A DNA stretch of 64,000 bases from Acidobacteriota bacterium (GCA_021793595.1 JAJYSL010000004.1:6684-70683), one strand, 5' to 3'. Shown: positions 23,810-33,255, numbered from the stretch's first letter. Numbers and translations: made by a program. The notes: generated by a model not told the origin, from the letters alone.

Positions 23810-26176
23810 GTGGCAGAAGCGATTGCGCGCCCGGCTCGCAATCGAGTCCGGAGCGAGGGGGGCAATACGGCTGGTAGCATCCAGAGTGTGATCGCCCTCG
23901 ACACTCCCATTCAATTTGTGAAAGGCGTCGGCCCGCGCGTGGCCGAAAAGCTGAAGGAAAAGAACATTCTTGTCGTCGAGGACCTGCTGTATCACTTGCC
24001 GTTTCGGTATGAAGATCGGCTGAATCCGCGCGCGTTGAACGAACTGGTTCCCGGCGAAATGGCCAGCGTTATCGCCGAGGTGCGGGGTACAGTCCTGCTG
24101 CGGACGAAACGCATGCCGATCTTTGAAATGACGGTTGGCCAGGGTACGTCGTCGATGAAATGCATGTGGTTCCATGGAACGTATTTGAAGGATAAGTTTC
24201 AGCCGGGCCAGATGCTGGCGTTGTACGGCAAGGTGGAACCCTCACGCAGCCGCGCCGGGGCGTTCAAGATGATTCAGCCGCAGATTGAAGTGCTGCCGGG
24301 ACCGAACGATCCGGAAGAAACGCTGCTGGAAGTCGCCCGCATTGTTCCTGTGTATGAATCGCTGGGCGGCGCGCAGCTGAGTTCGCGCTGGTTGCGGCGC
24401 GTCATTTTTCGACTGCTGGAAGATCTGGGTAACTCGCTGCCGGAAACGCTTCCAGTGGAGTTGTGCGAGCGGATGGAACTGCCGTCACGCGCAGAGGCCT
24501 TGCGATCGGTCCATTTCCCTCCCGCGGGAACCGGCCTTGGATTGTTACAGGCCGCCGCTACCCCGGCCCATCAGCGGCTCATCTTTGAAGAGCTGTTTTT
24601 TCTGGAACTGGGCCTGGAACTGAAACGGCGGCGGATGCGGGAGCGGCTGGGGCCAGCGTTCACCGCCGATCTTCGCGTGCGCGAGGCGCTGAAGCAAGTG
24701 CTGCCGTTTCATCCCACCGCCGCGCAGAAACGCGTGTTGTCGGAGATCGTGCAGGACCTACGGCAGGCGATGCCGATGCGCCGCTTGCTGCAAGGGGATG
24801 TCGGCTCCGGCAAAACCATTGTGGCGCTGCAGGCCGCATTTATCGCGATTGAAAACGGTTACCAGGCGGCCCTGATGGCTCCCACGGAAATCCTTGCGAC
24901 GCAGCATTTTCTGGCGGCGCGGCGTTTGCTGGAGCGGTCGCAGCGGCAGCCTCCGTATAACGTGGTGCTGCTGACGGGTTCGCTGGACGAAGACCGAAAG
25001 CGCATGAACCGCGGACGCATCGTGCGCGGTGAAGCCGATCTGGTGATCGGCACGCATGCGCTGATTGAGGAGAAAGTGGAATTCGCGAACCTCGGCCTTG
25101 TTGTGGTCGATGAGCAGCATCGCTTTGGCGTGATGCAGCGCTTCCGCCTGATGAAGAAGCCGAACACGGCGGAACCGCATGTGCTGGTGATGACCGCGAC
25201 ACCAATCCCGCGCACGCTGGCGCTGACGCTCTACGGCGATCTGGACGTAAGTGTGCTGAACGAGCTGCCGCCGGGGCGCACGCCGATTGTGACGCGGCGG
25301 GTGGTGGGTGAACGGGCTGAAGAAGTGTGGGGATTCGTTCGCAAGCAGGTGCAGGCTGGACATCAGGCCTACATTGTTTATCCGGTGATTGAGGGCAGCA
25401 AGGACGATCAGCCGGAACTCGACTTCGCCCACGATCCGGAAGCAGAGGCAGCATCAGAAGGCGAAGCCTCCGCAAAGACAGAAACAAAAGGGAAGTTCGC
25501 AGCAAAGAAAAAGGCAGGCACGAAAGCGCGGCAGAAAACGGAGTCGCTTTTCGAGAAGCCGGCCTTGAAATCCGCAGTGGCAATGTATGAAGAATTGCGC
25601 GCCACCCATCTCGCCGGGCTTCGACTCGGGCTGTTGCACGGGCGGCTGGGCGCGGAGGAAAAAGAAATTGTGATGCGCCGCTTTCAGCGTGGCGAACTGG
25701 ATGTTCTGGTGGCGACCACCGTGATTGAAGTTGGCGTGGATGTGCCCAATGCCACGGTGATGGTCATCGAGCATGCGGAGCGGTTTGGCCTGGCGCAACT
25801 GCATCAACTGCGGGGCCGCGTCGGTCGCGGGGCGGCCCGCTCCTATTGCATTTTGATGACGGCCGGACGGGTGACACCGCAGGCCGACGAACGCCTGGAC
25901 GCGATGGTGCGCACGCAGGATGGCTTTGAATTGGCTGAACTGGATCTGACGTTGCGTGGTCCGGGAGAATTTTTTGGGACACGGCAGGCGGGGCTGCCGG
26001 ATTTTCGCGTGGCCAACCTGCTGCGAGATCGAAAACTGCTGGAGTTGGCGCGGCAGGAGGCAGCGCGGTTTGTTGCGAGCGGCGAGAAAGAAATGTCGCG
26101 CACTTCGGTGGAGATTGTGTGGGCCCATTTGAAGGCCCATTGGCAGCGGCATTATGGCTTGGTGGAAGCGGGTTGA
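23810..26176 (+). CDS. recG: ATP-dependent DNA helicase RecG
   Basis: A 788-aa branch-migration helicase that reverses stalled replication forks. The wedge/OB domain occupies about residues 30-280 (starting TPIQFVKGVGPRVAEKL). The helicase core has Walker A GDVGSGKT, motif Ia MAPTEILATQH, motif II DEQHRFG, motif III MTATPIPRT, motif VI QLRGRVGRG and the C-terminal LRGPGEFFGTRQAGLPDF. An unusual Lys/Ala/Glu-rich insert of about 45 residues (near 545-590) interrupts the second RecA-like domain. The GTG at 23810 follows GAGG; a second GTG at 23888, giving VIALDTPIQF, is equally plausible. Confidence 0.96.
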   Translation: MAEAIARPARNRVRSEGGNTAGSIQSVIALDTPIQFVKGVGPRVAEKLKEKNILVVEDLLYHLPFRYEDRLNPRALNELVPGEMASVIAEVRGTVLLRTKRMPIFEMTVGQGTSSMKCMWFHGTYLKDKFQPGQMLALYGKVEPSRSRAGAFKMIQPQIEVLPGPNDPEETLLEVARIVPVYESLGGAQLSSRWLRRVIFRLLEDLGNSLPETLPVELCERMELPSRAEALRSVHFPPAGTGLGLLQAAATPAHQRLIFEELFFLELGLELKRRRMRERLGPAFTADLRVREALKQVLPFHPTAAQKRVLSEIVQDLRQAMPMRRLLQGDVGSGKTIVALQAAFIAIENGYQAALMAPTEILATQHFLAARRLLERSQRQPPYNVVLLTGSLDEDRKRMNRGRIVRGEADLVIGTHALIEEKVEFANLGLVVVDEQHRFGVMQRFRLMKKPNTAEPHVLVMTATPIPRTLALTLYGDLDVSVLNELPPGRTPIVTRRVVGERAEEVWGFVRKQVQAGHQAYIVYPVIEGSKDDQPELDFAHDPEAEAASEGEASAKTETKGKFAAKKKAGTKARQKTESLFEKPALKSAVAMYEELRATHLAGLRLGLLHGRLGAEEKEIVMRRFQRGELDVLVATTVIEVGVDVPNATVMVIEHAERFGLAQLHQLRGRVGRGAARSYCILMTAGRVTPQADERLDAMVRTQDGFELAELDLTLRGPGEFFGTRQAGLPDFRVANLLRDRKLLELARQEAARFVASGEKEMSRTSVEIVWAHLKAHWQRHYGLVEAG

Positions 26177-26249
26177 ATTCAGCTCCATCTGTTCCGCAAA
26201 ACCGCCCTCGCGGCGGCGTGCGACACCGGCGATGTGATACCGTGCAACC

Positions 26250-26627
26250 ATGATCGTTGGCAGCGGCGTAGACATGATTGAAATTGCGCGCATTGCGGAA
26301 ACGCTGGCGCGCTATGGAGACCGATTCTGCCAGCGCATCTACCTGCCCGGAGAAATTCGCTATTGCCGCAGTAAGAAGAATGGGGCGGAGAGCTTTGCCG
26401 CGCGTTTTGCCGCCAAGGAGGCAGCCGCCAAGGCGCTGGGCACAGGAATTCATTTCGGTGTCTCCTGGCGCGATATTGAAGTGGTTCGAGCCTCGAGCGG
26501 ACGACCGGCTCTGCTGTTTCACGGACGGGCAGAGGCCATGGCGCGCAAGCTTGGAGTCCGAAATGCTGCTATTTCGCTGACCCACTCCCGCACCAATGCG
26601 TTGGCTCAAGTGGTATTAGAAGACTGA
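26250..26627 (+). CDS. acpS: Holo-[acyl-carrier-protein] synthase
   Basis: A 125-aa phosphopantetheinyl transferase of the AcpS type that converts apo-ACP to holo-ACP using CoA. The N-terminal GSGVDMIEIARI contains the metal-binding Asp, and FAARFAAKEAAAKALG contains the catalytic/metal-binding Glu and the Lys. SLTHSRTNALAQVV ends the protein, where family members have SxSHxxxxA. Length and motif spacing are normal. It starts 73 bp after recG on the same strand. Confidence 0.95.
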   Translation: MIVGSGVDMIEIARIAETLARYGDRFCQRIYLPGEIRYCRSKKNGAESFAARFAAKEAAAKALGTGIHFGVSWRDIEVVRASSGRPALLFHGRAEAMARKLGVRNAAISLTHSRTNALAQVVLED

Positions 26628-26853
26628 AACAGTTTGGTTCCGCGAACCTCCTCATCCGCAACGTCTCCAGCCCAAAAGAACACTGCATCAGAGTTGATTT
26701 TCGCAGCCGGAAACAAAAAATCGCATCTATATCGAAGGCTGGCAGTGTTACGAGCATTTGGATGTGCGGAGTCCTCTGCTATGCTCGACTGTATTCAGTC
26801 CCAAGGCGGGTGCATCATGCCTTCCAGTCGGTCCGCTTTTACCAGGAGAAGCT

Positions 26854-27930
26854 GTGCCAAATCAGCACGAGGTTCGTTGGTCACAATTGAAAGTGGGCGT
26901 CCTGGTGATTGTTGCCCTTGCAGCGCTATCGCTCCTGATTACGCTGATGTCGGGTAGCTCCGGCGGAATCTTCAGTCGCCGCATCGTGGTGCACTCTTAC
27001 TTTGAAAATGCGTCCGGACTGAAACCCGGTGCGCCGGTGAACCTGCAAGGCGTAACCATCGGCTCCGTCAAGAAGATCATTATTGTTCCGGGGCGGAAGT
27101 TAGCGCCCGTCGAAGTGATCATGAGTCTCGGCCTGACCTATAAAGCCGCGCTGCGCACCGACACCTCCGCTTCGCTGGCCACAGCCGGCGTGCTGGGAGA
27201 TACCTTTGTCGACCTGGATAGCTCACACGCAACCGGGCCCCCACTGAAGACTGGCGATGAAGTTCCTGTGGTACAGACGCCGAGCCTTTCGGATGTAATC
27301 AGGTCCAGCCAGAACACCATCCAGCAAGTGAATGTGATTCTGGCGAAATTGAATACGATGGCCGAGGATCTGCGCTCCAGCAAGGGGTCTTTGGGTTTGC
27401 TCATCAACAATCCGGACCTTTACAAGCGCGCAGTCACGACACTCGCCCAGTTGCAGGGAACCGTTTCCAAGGTCAACCATGGTCAGGGAACGCTGGGTAA
27501 ATTGGTGACGGACGACGAGCTCTACAAACGCGCCAACGATACCGTCACGCGGCTGCAGGATATTGTGAATCAGATTGACTCCGGCAAAGGCACGGTGGGC
27601 AAGCTGATGAAAGACGATTCCCTCTACAACAACGTGAATCAGTCCGCCGCCAAAGCCAACCGGCTGATGACCCAGATCGATGAAGGCAAGGGAACGCTGG
27701 GAATGATGGCGAAGGATGAAGCCTTCCGCAACAAGGTCAGCCGCACCGTTTCCGATCTGCAATCCATCCTGCATCGCGCCGACGCGGGCGAGGGAACCGT
27801 GGGCAAGCTGCTGCACGATCCTTCGCTCTATAACAACAGCGATCACGCCGTGGTGGAGATGCGGAGACTGCTTGCTGCGGTCCGCGCCAATCCAAAGAAA
27901 TACCTTGCGATCCGGCTCCATATTTTCTAG
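26854..27930 (+). CDS. MlaD/MCE-domain protein with five C-terminal 34-residue repeats
   Basis: A 358-aa protein starting at a GTG six bases after AGGAG. It has one N-terminal membrane helix (about residues 14-32) and an MCE/MlaD domain (about 40-120: SGLKPGAPVNLQGVTIGSV, TAGVLGDTFVDLD). MCE proteins bind lipid and carry it between inner and outer membranes, usually with an MlaFE ABC complex that is not encoded nearby. Residues 178-347 are five exact-register repeats of 34 residues, each opening G-[ST]-[LV]-G-x-[LM] and containing a D-x2-[LF] turn followed by a helix. They could build a long helical rod across the periplasm. The frame is open upstream to 26758. Confidence 0.85.
   Translation: MPNQHEVRWSQLKVGVLVIVALAALSLLITLMSGSSGGIFSRRIVVHSYFENASGLKPGAPVNLQGVTIGSVKKIIIVPGRKLAPVEVIMSLGLTYKAALRTDTSASLATAGVLGDTFVDLDSSHATGPPLKTGDEVPVVQTPSLSDVIRSSQNTIQQVNVILAKLNTMAEDLRSSKGSLGLLINNPDLYKRAVTTLAQLQGTVSKVNHGQGTLGKLVTDDELYKRANDTVTRLQDIVNQIDSGKGTVGKLMKDDSLYNNVNQSAAKANRLMTQIDEGKGTLGMMAKDEAFRNKVSRTVSDLQSILHRADAGEGTVGKLLHDPSLYNNSDHAVVEMRRLLAAVRANPKKYLAIRLHIF
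27385..27894 (+). repeat. Five 102-bp coding repeats in the MlaD-like gene
   Basis: Units begin at 27385, 27487, 27589, 27691 and 27793, each 102 bp (34 codons) without spacers. The protein pattern is conserved (GTLGKL-x-D-x2-LY...) while the DNA has diverged, so the array is old and under selection at the protein level. Confidence 0.85.
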
Positions 27931-28202
27931 CCCTTCCTCGTGATCCGGCTCGCTCCGCATTGCCCAGCTCGGCGAATCTATTTGCTCCGTGCCGCCAAAG
28001 ATCCCAGGACTCCGCTACGGAAAAGATATGGCGAGTTTCATGTACGATTTCGCCCGCCGTCCTCTCCTGCTAATAAAGCTGGGACTCAACTGGCACAAAT
28101 ACGCCGAGGCTTTTACAATTGGAGAGCAAGCAATCCAGACATCAAATTCTGCGTTGGCAGTCCTCTGCGTCGCACCCATGACCAAGAGGTTGAAGGATAC
28201 AC

Positions 28203-29522
28203 ATGAAGTTTTGGAAGTATAGCCGTGTCGCTCTGGCTTTGATTGGTTCAGTCGTTCTGGGGCTGGGCATCACTTGCTGCGGCGTCTACACCACCGGTTA
28301 CATGTACGTGACCGGGGCGCAGTTCAATCAGATTGGCGCCTACAAGATTGACCACGACTTTGGCTACTTGACGCCGGTGACAGGCTCGCCGTTTGGGAAT
28401 TCCGGCGGCACCCCGGTTCAGGCAGCTGTCATTCCGGGCGGGCGCTATCTGGCAGTCGTGAGCCAGGGAACGCCGGGCATCGCCGGAACGGGCAGCGTAT
28501 CCATCTATTCGATTGGCGGCGGCGGCGTCATTGCGTTTCAGCACAGCTATTTCACTTCCGGCATTAACCCCGTGGCCATTGCACTGGCGCCTGCGGGGAA
28601 TTACCTCTATGTCCTCGACCAGATGGCCCCGCCGGATGTCGTGAGCGGCGTCGATCAGAATGCCGGCCGCGGCGATGTAACGGTTTTCGCCATCGACGGC
28701 ACCAGCGGCAAGCTGACGCTGATTACCAACCAGAACACGTTCAACACCAACGGTACGCAGTTGCCCTATTTCACGGTGAACTACAATCCGGTCATGCTGG
28801 TGACCGCCGGTGGCTATCTATATGTTCTGGACCAGGCATACAACCCAAATTTGGTGAAACCTCCAGCCGCCTGCGTCAACGCGCCACCGACCTCAGCCTG
28901 CGTGACGCCAGATGTTTTCCTGTACGCCATCAACACATCGAACGGGCAGTTGACTCTGACCCAGAACGCGCCACTGACCCTGGGCATCCAGCCCGGTGCG
29001 GCCAGCACCATCGCGGTCGGAGCGGGTGGAAGATACATCTACATCGCGGACAATGCCCTCGGCGCCAACTCCGGCCGAATCCTGCCTTTCACCATTGGCG
29101 GCGGCGGCGTATTGCAGAGCCTGGTGGGCGGCCCCACCAATAACATTCCGAACGTGACCTATCCCGATGCCGTCGTCTCGAATTCCAACGCACAATTCTT
29201 GTATGTTGCGAACTACGGCCCGAGTTCAATTTTTCAGGGGAACAGTTCGATTTCCGCTTTTACGATCAGCACCGCGAATGGGCAGTTACAGCAGTTGCCC
29301 GTTTCCTCGGGAAGCAACCCGTTCCAGACGGGATCGGGACCGATCTGGATGGTGATCGATCCTACGAACCAGTACCTCTACACCGCCGATCACAATAGCA
29401 ATACGGTTACCGGCCACATTATGGGTGCGACCAACGGTCAGTTGTCCAACATGTTCAAAGGCACCACGTTTCCTACGGTTGGGCAGCCAACCTTCGCAGT
29501 CGTTACCAGTCGCACGTACTAA
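28203..29522 (+). CDS. Beta-propeller lipoprotein, lactonase-like fold
   Basis: A 439-aa protein. Its N-terminus has a Lys-containing hydrophobic signal ending LGLGITCCG, so it could be a lipoprotein. The rest is built of repeated beta-propeller blades with the recurring YLYVLDQ, YIYIADN, FLYVANY and YLYTADH strands that mark the 7-bladed lactonase/YVTN-like family. These proteins are abundant in Acidobacteriota, and enzymatic lactonase activity is not implied. GAAGGAT lies five bases before the ATG. A terminator follows at 29546. A paralogue is encoded directly downstream. Confidence 0.85.
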   Translation: MKFWKYSRVALALIGSVVLGLGITCCGVYTTGYMYVTGAQFNQIGAYKIDHDFGYLTPVTGSPFGNSGGTPVQAAVIPGGRYLAVVSQGTPGIAGTGSVSIYSIGGGGVIAFQHSYFTSGINPVAIALAPAGNYLYVLDQMAPPDVVSGVDQNAGRGDVTVFAIDGTSGKLTLITNQNTFNTNGTQLPYFTVNYNPVMLVTAGGYLYVLDQAYNPNLVKPPAACVNAPPTSACVTPDVFLYAINTSNGQLTLTQNAPLTLGIQPGAASTIAVGAGGRYIYIADNALGANSGRILPFTIGGGGVLQSLVGGPTNNIPNVTYPDAVVSNSNAQFLYVANYGPSSIFQGNSSISAFTISTANGQLQQLPVSSGSNPFQTGSGPIWMVIDPTNQYLYTADHNSNTVTGHIMGATNGQLSNMFKGTTFPTVGQPTFAVVTSRTY

Positions 29523-29545
29523 CAGATGGATGAAGGATGTGTTTG

Positions 29546-29569
29546 GGGCCTCTGTGAGGGAGGCCCTTT
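29546..29569 (+). terminator. Rho-independent terminator of the first beta-propeller gene
   Basis: A GGGCCTC / GAGGCCC 7-bp stem (29546-29552 with 29560-29566) with a 7-base loop is followed by TTT. It lies 24 bp after the stop codon. Confidence 0.7.
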
Positions 29570-29776
29570 CCGCTTCTCTCGATGGAGATTCCAACAGGTC
29601 ACTATTGTCGACACTCTGCCTGGAGAAAGTAGTTTGCAATGGGCCGCCATTTCTGGCGGAGCGCTAGCAGAAAGCCGCTTGGCGCTTTTACAATACAAAC
29701 GGGAACAACCCCACAAGGTATAAGCAAGGAATCTACCCCTCGTTGCTGTATCCAAAGCCGGGGACAAAGGAATCGC

Positions 29777-31006
29777 ATGAAGTGGAGTCAATACGGCCGG
29801 CTCACATTGGCCTTGGTTGCATCGCTGGCTCTTGGATTGAGCATGACGGCCTGTAATCCAAGTTTCACGCTCGGGTTTGTCTATGTCCTCAACACCACGG
29901 GCACGCAGGGGACGATCAGCGCGTACACGATCGATAGCGTTTCGGGCGCTATCACACAGACGGCGAATTCGCCCTTCCCTTCGGGCGGCGAGTATCCGGT
30001 TGCTGTTTCGGCAAGCAATAACAGCCAGTGGTTGTACGTTGTGCATGAAGTCGACAATACGGTGGTCCAGTTCAACATTGGAACCGATGGCAAACTGTAT
30101 CAGGCGCACACCTACAACACGCCCGGCACCTATCCGATTTCGATGACCATCGACCCCAGCAGCAAGTACCTGTTCGTCGTCGACAGCTATGCGCCCGGAT
30201 TTAACGGGGTCGCGCCGCCGAATATCAATCCGCTGCAGACCAACACCGTTCCTACGCAGGGCTGCGTGGTGGTCTATCCAATCAGCCAGACGGACGGTTC
30301 GCTCGGCACTCCAGTTGCGGGAAATGATGGAAACTGCTTCACCGTTGGGACACCCGTGCTGGGTTCCCAGCCGATTGGAGTGACCGCAACCGCATTCGTC
30401 AATTATCTCTACGTGGCAGATCAGGGCACGCACTCGGTCTACGCCTATTCCGTGAATTACACTACCGGCGTCCTGACTCCGCTAGCCGCGAACAATTTTC
30501 AGGCTGGCGTCAAGCCCAGCGCGATCATCAGCGATCCAACCGGCCGATTCCTCTATGTGACGGATCAGTATCAGAATCTGATCCTCGGCTACAACATTTT
30601 GACGGATGGAGCCCTGCAGTCGCAGGTGAATGGACCGTTCCCGACCGATCTGTTTCCTTATGGGATGGTCGTCGATCCACGCGGAAAGTTCCTGTACGTC
30701 ACCAACTACAACTCGAACGACGTGCGTGCGTATAACATCCAGGCGTCGACTGGCAATCCTTTGGCGACTGCGGGAGCCGGGTATGGCACTGGTACCGGGC
30801 CGACCTGTATCGCGCTGGAGCCAGCGTATGGCCGCTTTGTCTATACGGCGAACAATCTGGACAATTCCGTGACAGGATTTGAGCTCAATCCAAAAACCGG
30901 GGTATTGGTGACGGTACTCAACAGTCCCTTTCCCGCCGGTGGGTTGCCGGATTGCGTTGCCGCAGTGGCCAATGGCACGCACCCAGTCCAGCAAATTACT
31001 CCATAA
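29777..31006 (+). CDS. Beta-propeller lipoprotein, lactonase-like fold (paralogue)
   Basis: A 409-aa protein starting at an ATG six bases after AAAGG. The signal ends in the lipobox-like LSMTACNPS, so an acylated cysteine near residue 23 is likely. The body carries beta-propeller blades with WLYVVHE, YLFVVDS, YLYVADQ, FLYVTDQ, FLYVTNY and FVYTANN, about one every 50 residues. It is a paralogue of the preceding gene and has its own terminator, so the two appear to be separate transcription units. It is probably anchored in the outer or inner membrane facing the periplasm; its ligand is unknown. Confidence 0.87.
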   Translation: MKWSQYGRLTLALVASLALGLSMTACNPSFTLGFVYVLNTTGTQGTISAYTIDSVSGAITQTANSPFPSGGEYPVAVSASNNSQWLYVVHEVDNTVVQFNIGTDGKLYQAHTYNTPGTYPISMTIDPSSKYLFVVDSYAPGFNGVAPPNINPLQTNTVPTQGCVVVYPISQTDGSLGTPVAGNDGNCFTVGTPVLGSQPIGVTATAFVNYLYVADQGTHSVYAYSVNYTTGVLTPLAANNFQAGVKPSAIISDPTGRFLYVTDQYQNLILGYNILTDGALQSQVNGPFPTDLFPYGMVVDPRGKFLYVTNYNSNDVRAYNIQASTGNPLATAGAGYGTGTGPTCIALEPAYGRFVYTANNLDNSVTGFELNPKTGVLVTVLNSPFPAGGLPDCVAAVANGTHPVQQITP

Positions 31007-31044
31007 CGTGGAATCTGCGGATTGGGAGATCGATGTTGCATCAG

Positions 31045-31070
31045 AAAAGGTCCGCATTCGCGGGCCTTTT
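31045..31070 (+). terminator. Rho-independent terminator of the second beta-propeller gene
   Basis: An 11-bp stem with one G-T pair (31045-31055 with 31060-31070), an ATTC loop, and a T-run at the end of the right arm. It lies 38 bp after the stop. Confidence 0.75.
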
Positions 31071-31418
31071 CGGTTAGGCCATTCCTATGGGGATAGAGCG
31101 AAACGGCCATGGTTGCGGCAGTTGGCCGCCGCGAATTGCACTTGACTGAAATTCAAGAGTTCATCGTCATCGGGAAAACCTTCTGGAACTTTTGGGCAGC
31201 AATCCCTCTTCGTAAATGGCGATGAGAGTTCTTGAAGATGGAGCGCTGTGTCGGTGCAAACTCGCACAGGCTCAGTGACTTTTGGCTTGCTTGTAACGTC
31301 CAATGAATGGGCTGAACCCAATTCAGATTGAATCCAGATCTGTTTCCCGATGTCGATTTGAAGTCCATCCAGAGAACTAGTGCGTGGTTTGAATCATTGA
31401 GCAAGGGATGCCGACAAC
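31071..31418. other. Intergenic region without recognised features
   Basis: About 350 bp between the terminator and the next gene. I see no RNA gene, repeat or convincing coding frame. The promoter of the downstream exported protein presumably lies here. Confidence 0.5.
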
Positions 31419-32300
31419 GTGACTGCAACGCTGACCCCGTCCATCGCCTCCAGTCGCACTGCCCTGCGATCGGCATTTCTTATCCTGACAATTTTCTGTT
31501 GCCATCGAATTCTTCGAGCCCAGGATAACTATGAAATCCAGGTGTATCCCTCGGAGACGATCGCTCCCAAGACACTGCTGACGGAGTTGCACAGCAACTA
31601 CACGGTGGAGGGCAGCACCACAACCCAATACGGGATGCTGCCAACCCAAGGCCAGGAACACGAAACCATTGAGCTGACCCAGGGGATCACGAACTGGTCC
31701 GAGGTGGGATTTTATATTTTCACCGAAGAAAAAAACGGGAGTGGGGTGCAGTGGGTGGGCGACCACATCCGACCGCGCGTGCGCGCCCCGCTCAGCTGGC
31801 ATTTGCCGGTAGGCTTGAGTCTTTCCAACGAAATTGGATATGCTCGCGCGGCGTATGCCAATCCAACATGGTCGTGGCAGATCATGCCCATCGTCGATAA
31901 AACCATGGGGAAATGGTACTGGTCGGTGAATGGGACCATGAATTGGGGAATTCATCCCACGTCGCTGCCACCAGGTTCGACCCCCGAGCAAATCCAGTAC
32001 TACTACCGCGATGTTTCTCCCCATGGCATGACATTTGGACCCGCAGCCACGCTGACCTATCAGCCGAACAAATACTACAACGTAGGTCTGGAGTACTACG
32101 GTTACTACGGCGAGTTTGGACATTTCGTTTCTCTCCATAACCAACAACAGCAATTTTTTCCAGTGGTGAATCTGTTCGTCTCTCCCAAGTGGGAGATCAA
32201 CATTGGCGCCGGATGGGGCGCGACCGCCTCCACCGATCACCTGATCGTGAAGGGAATTTTGGGCCATTACTTCAACTGGGGCGGATGGAGAAGACATTAG
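31419..32300 (+). CDS. Exported outer-membrane-type beta-barrel protein
   Basis: A 293-aa protein from a GTG with AAGGGA about ten bases upstream. Hydrophobic residues 17-30 and RAQD form a signal peptide. The rest is rich in Tyr, Trp and alternating hydrophobic strands (EVGFYIFTEE, GLSLSNEIGYARA, YYNVGLEYYGYYGEF, INIGAGWGA) and ends in an aromatic-rich segment, as in small outer-membrane barrels. The WSEVGFYIFTE segment and the overall layout recall transporter-like outer-membrane proteins common in this phylum, but no named family is certain. It is followed 43 bp later by the kinase gene. Confidence 0.7.
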   Translation: MTATLTPSIASSRTALRSAFLILTIFCCHRILRAQDNYEIQVYPSETIAPKTLLTELHSNYTVEGSTTTQYGMLPTQGQEHETIELTQGITNWSEVGFYIFTEEKNGSGVQWVGDHIRPRVRAPLSWHLPVGLSLSNEIGYARAAYANPTWSWQIMPIVDKTMGKWYWSVNGTMNWGIHPTSLPPGSTPEQIQYYYRDVSPHGMTFGPAATLTYQPNKYYNVGLEYYGYYGEFGHFVSLHNQQQQFFPVVNLFVSPKWEINIGAGWGATASTDHLIVKGILGHYFNWGGWRRH

Positions 32301-32343
32301 ACCCTTTCGCGGCCCGACTAGAATTCCGTTTATCCTAAAAGGC

Positions 32344-33255
32344 ATGGCGTATTTTCTAGGGCTGGATGCCGGGGCGACACGAACACGATGCGTGCTGGCC
32401 GATAACGATAAAATTCTCGCTCGCGCCTCCAGCGGCACCATCAAAATCATGCACCGGACGGTGGCGGACGTCCAAAAAAATCTGGACGATTTGCTTCGTG
32501 AAGTTGCCGCAGAATCGGGGATATCTCTCCACTCGATCGCCTGCACATGTGTCGGCCTGGCCGGCATCTCTGTTCCCCGCGTTGCGGATTGGGTTCGCAA
32601 CGAATTGCACGCCCGCGTGAGCGGCGATATTTTGCTGGTGAGCGATGGAACGATTGCGCTGGACGCGGCTTTTTCCGGCGGCGCTGGCGTGATTGTCGCG
32701 GCGGGGACGGGATCGAACGTGATTGGGCGAGCCAGCGACGGACGAGTGGCGCAAGTGGGCGGCTGGGGTCCGGTAGTCGCTGATGAAGGATCGGGAACCT
32801 GGATCGGCAAGCGGGCGGTTCGCGCCGTCTTCGATGCGTTGGATCGCGATGAAGAGACGCTGCTGATGAAAAAGATTCAGGAAGCGTGGGCGCTGCCAAG
32901 TATCCGCAACCTGGTCGATGTGGTGAATCGCATTCCCGGGCCGGAATTTTCGCAGCTTACGCCGGTGGTGGTCGAATGCGCGCAACGGGGCGATCCGGAT
33001 GCCATTCGCATTCTGGAGGAGGCGGGAGAGTACCTGGGGATGTATGCGGTGCTGGCGGCGAAGCGGGTGATGAAGATGGAAAGCCAGGGCGCAGCGCTGC
33101 CGGAGGCGGCGTTTACCGGCAGCGTGTTGAGCGAGATTGCGCCGGTGCGCAAGGCGATGATCGCCTATCTCCTGCGGGAACTTCCCGGAATACGAATCCG
33201 GATGGAAGCGGTGGACCCGGTACTGGGAGCGCTGTGGCGGGCACGTTCGGCTTAA
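32344..33255 (+). CDS. BadF/BadG-type ATPase, probable N-acetylglucosamine kinase
   Basis: A 303-aa protein of the ASKHA fold. The phosphate-1 loop FLGLDAGATRTRCVLAD is at residue 4, a CVGLAG segment near 72, SDGTIALDAAF at about 100, the adenosine-region glycine pattern VAAGTGSNVIGR near 118, and GGWGPVVADEGSG near 140. This combination is typical of eukaryotic-like GlcNAc kinases in the BadF/BcrA family. It would phosphorylate GlcNAc to GlcNAc-6-P, the substrate of NagA encoded nearby at 34767. AAAAGG precedes the ATG. The ROK gene begins nine bases after its stop, so the two are coupled. Confidence 0.82.
   Translation: MAYFLGLDAGATRTRCVLADNDKILARASSGTIKIMHRTVADVQKNLDDLLREVAAESGISLHSIACTCVGLAGISVPRVADWVRNELHARVSGDILLVSDGTIALDAAFSGGAGVIVAAGTGSNVIGRASDGRVAQVGGWGPVVADEGSGTWIGKRAVRAVFDALDRDEETLLMKKIQEAWALPSIRNLVDVVNRIPGPEFSQLTPVVVECAQRGDPDAIRILEEAGEYLGMYAVLAAKRVMKMESQGAALPEAAFTGSVLSEIAPVRKAMIAYLLRELPGIRIRMEAVDPVLGALWRARSA

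Noticed and set aside
27385..27894. Regular 102-bp spacing that could suggest a CRISPR-like array
   Set aside because: The units are contiguous and coding, in frame with the MlaD-like gene, without spacers and with diverged DNA.
27940..28206. Two overlapping small frames before the first beta-propeller gene (27940-28206 and 27989-28222)
   Set aside because: They lack ribosome binding sites and any family pattern. The stretch more likely holds the promoter of the gene at 28203.
31377..32810. A 477-codon open frame on the minus strand across the exported-protein and kinase genes
   Set aside because: It is antisense to genes with clear signal peptide and kinase motifs, is low in hydrophobic pattern and has no domain. 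It comes from high-GC codon bias.
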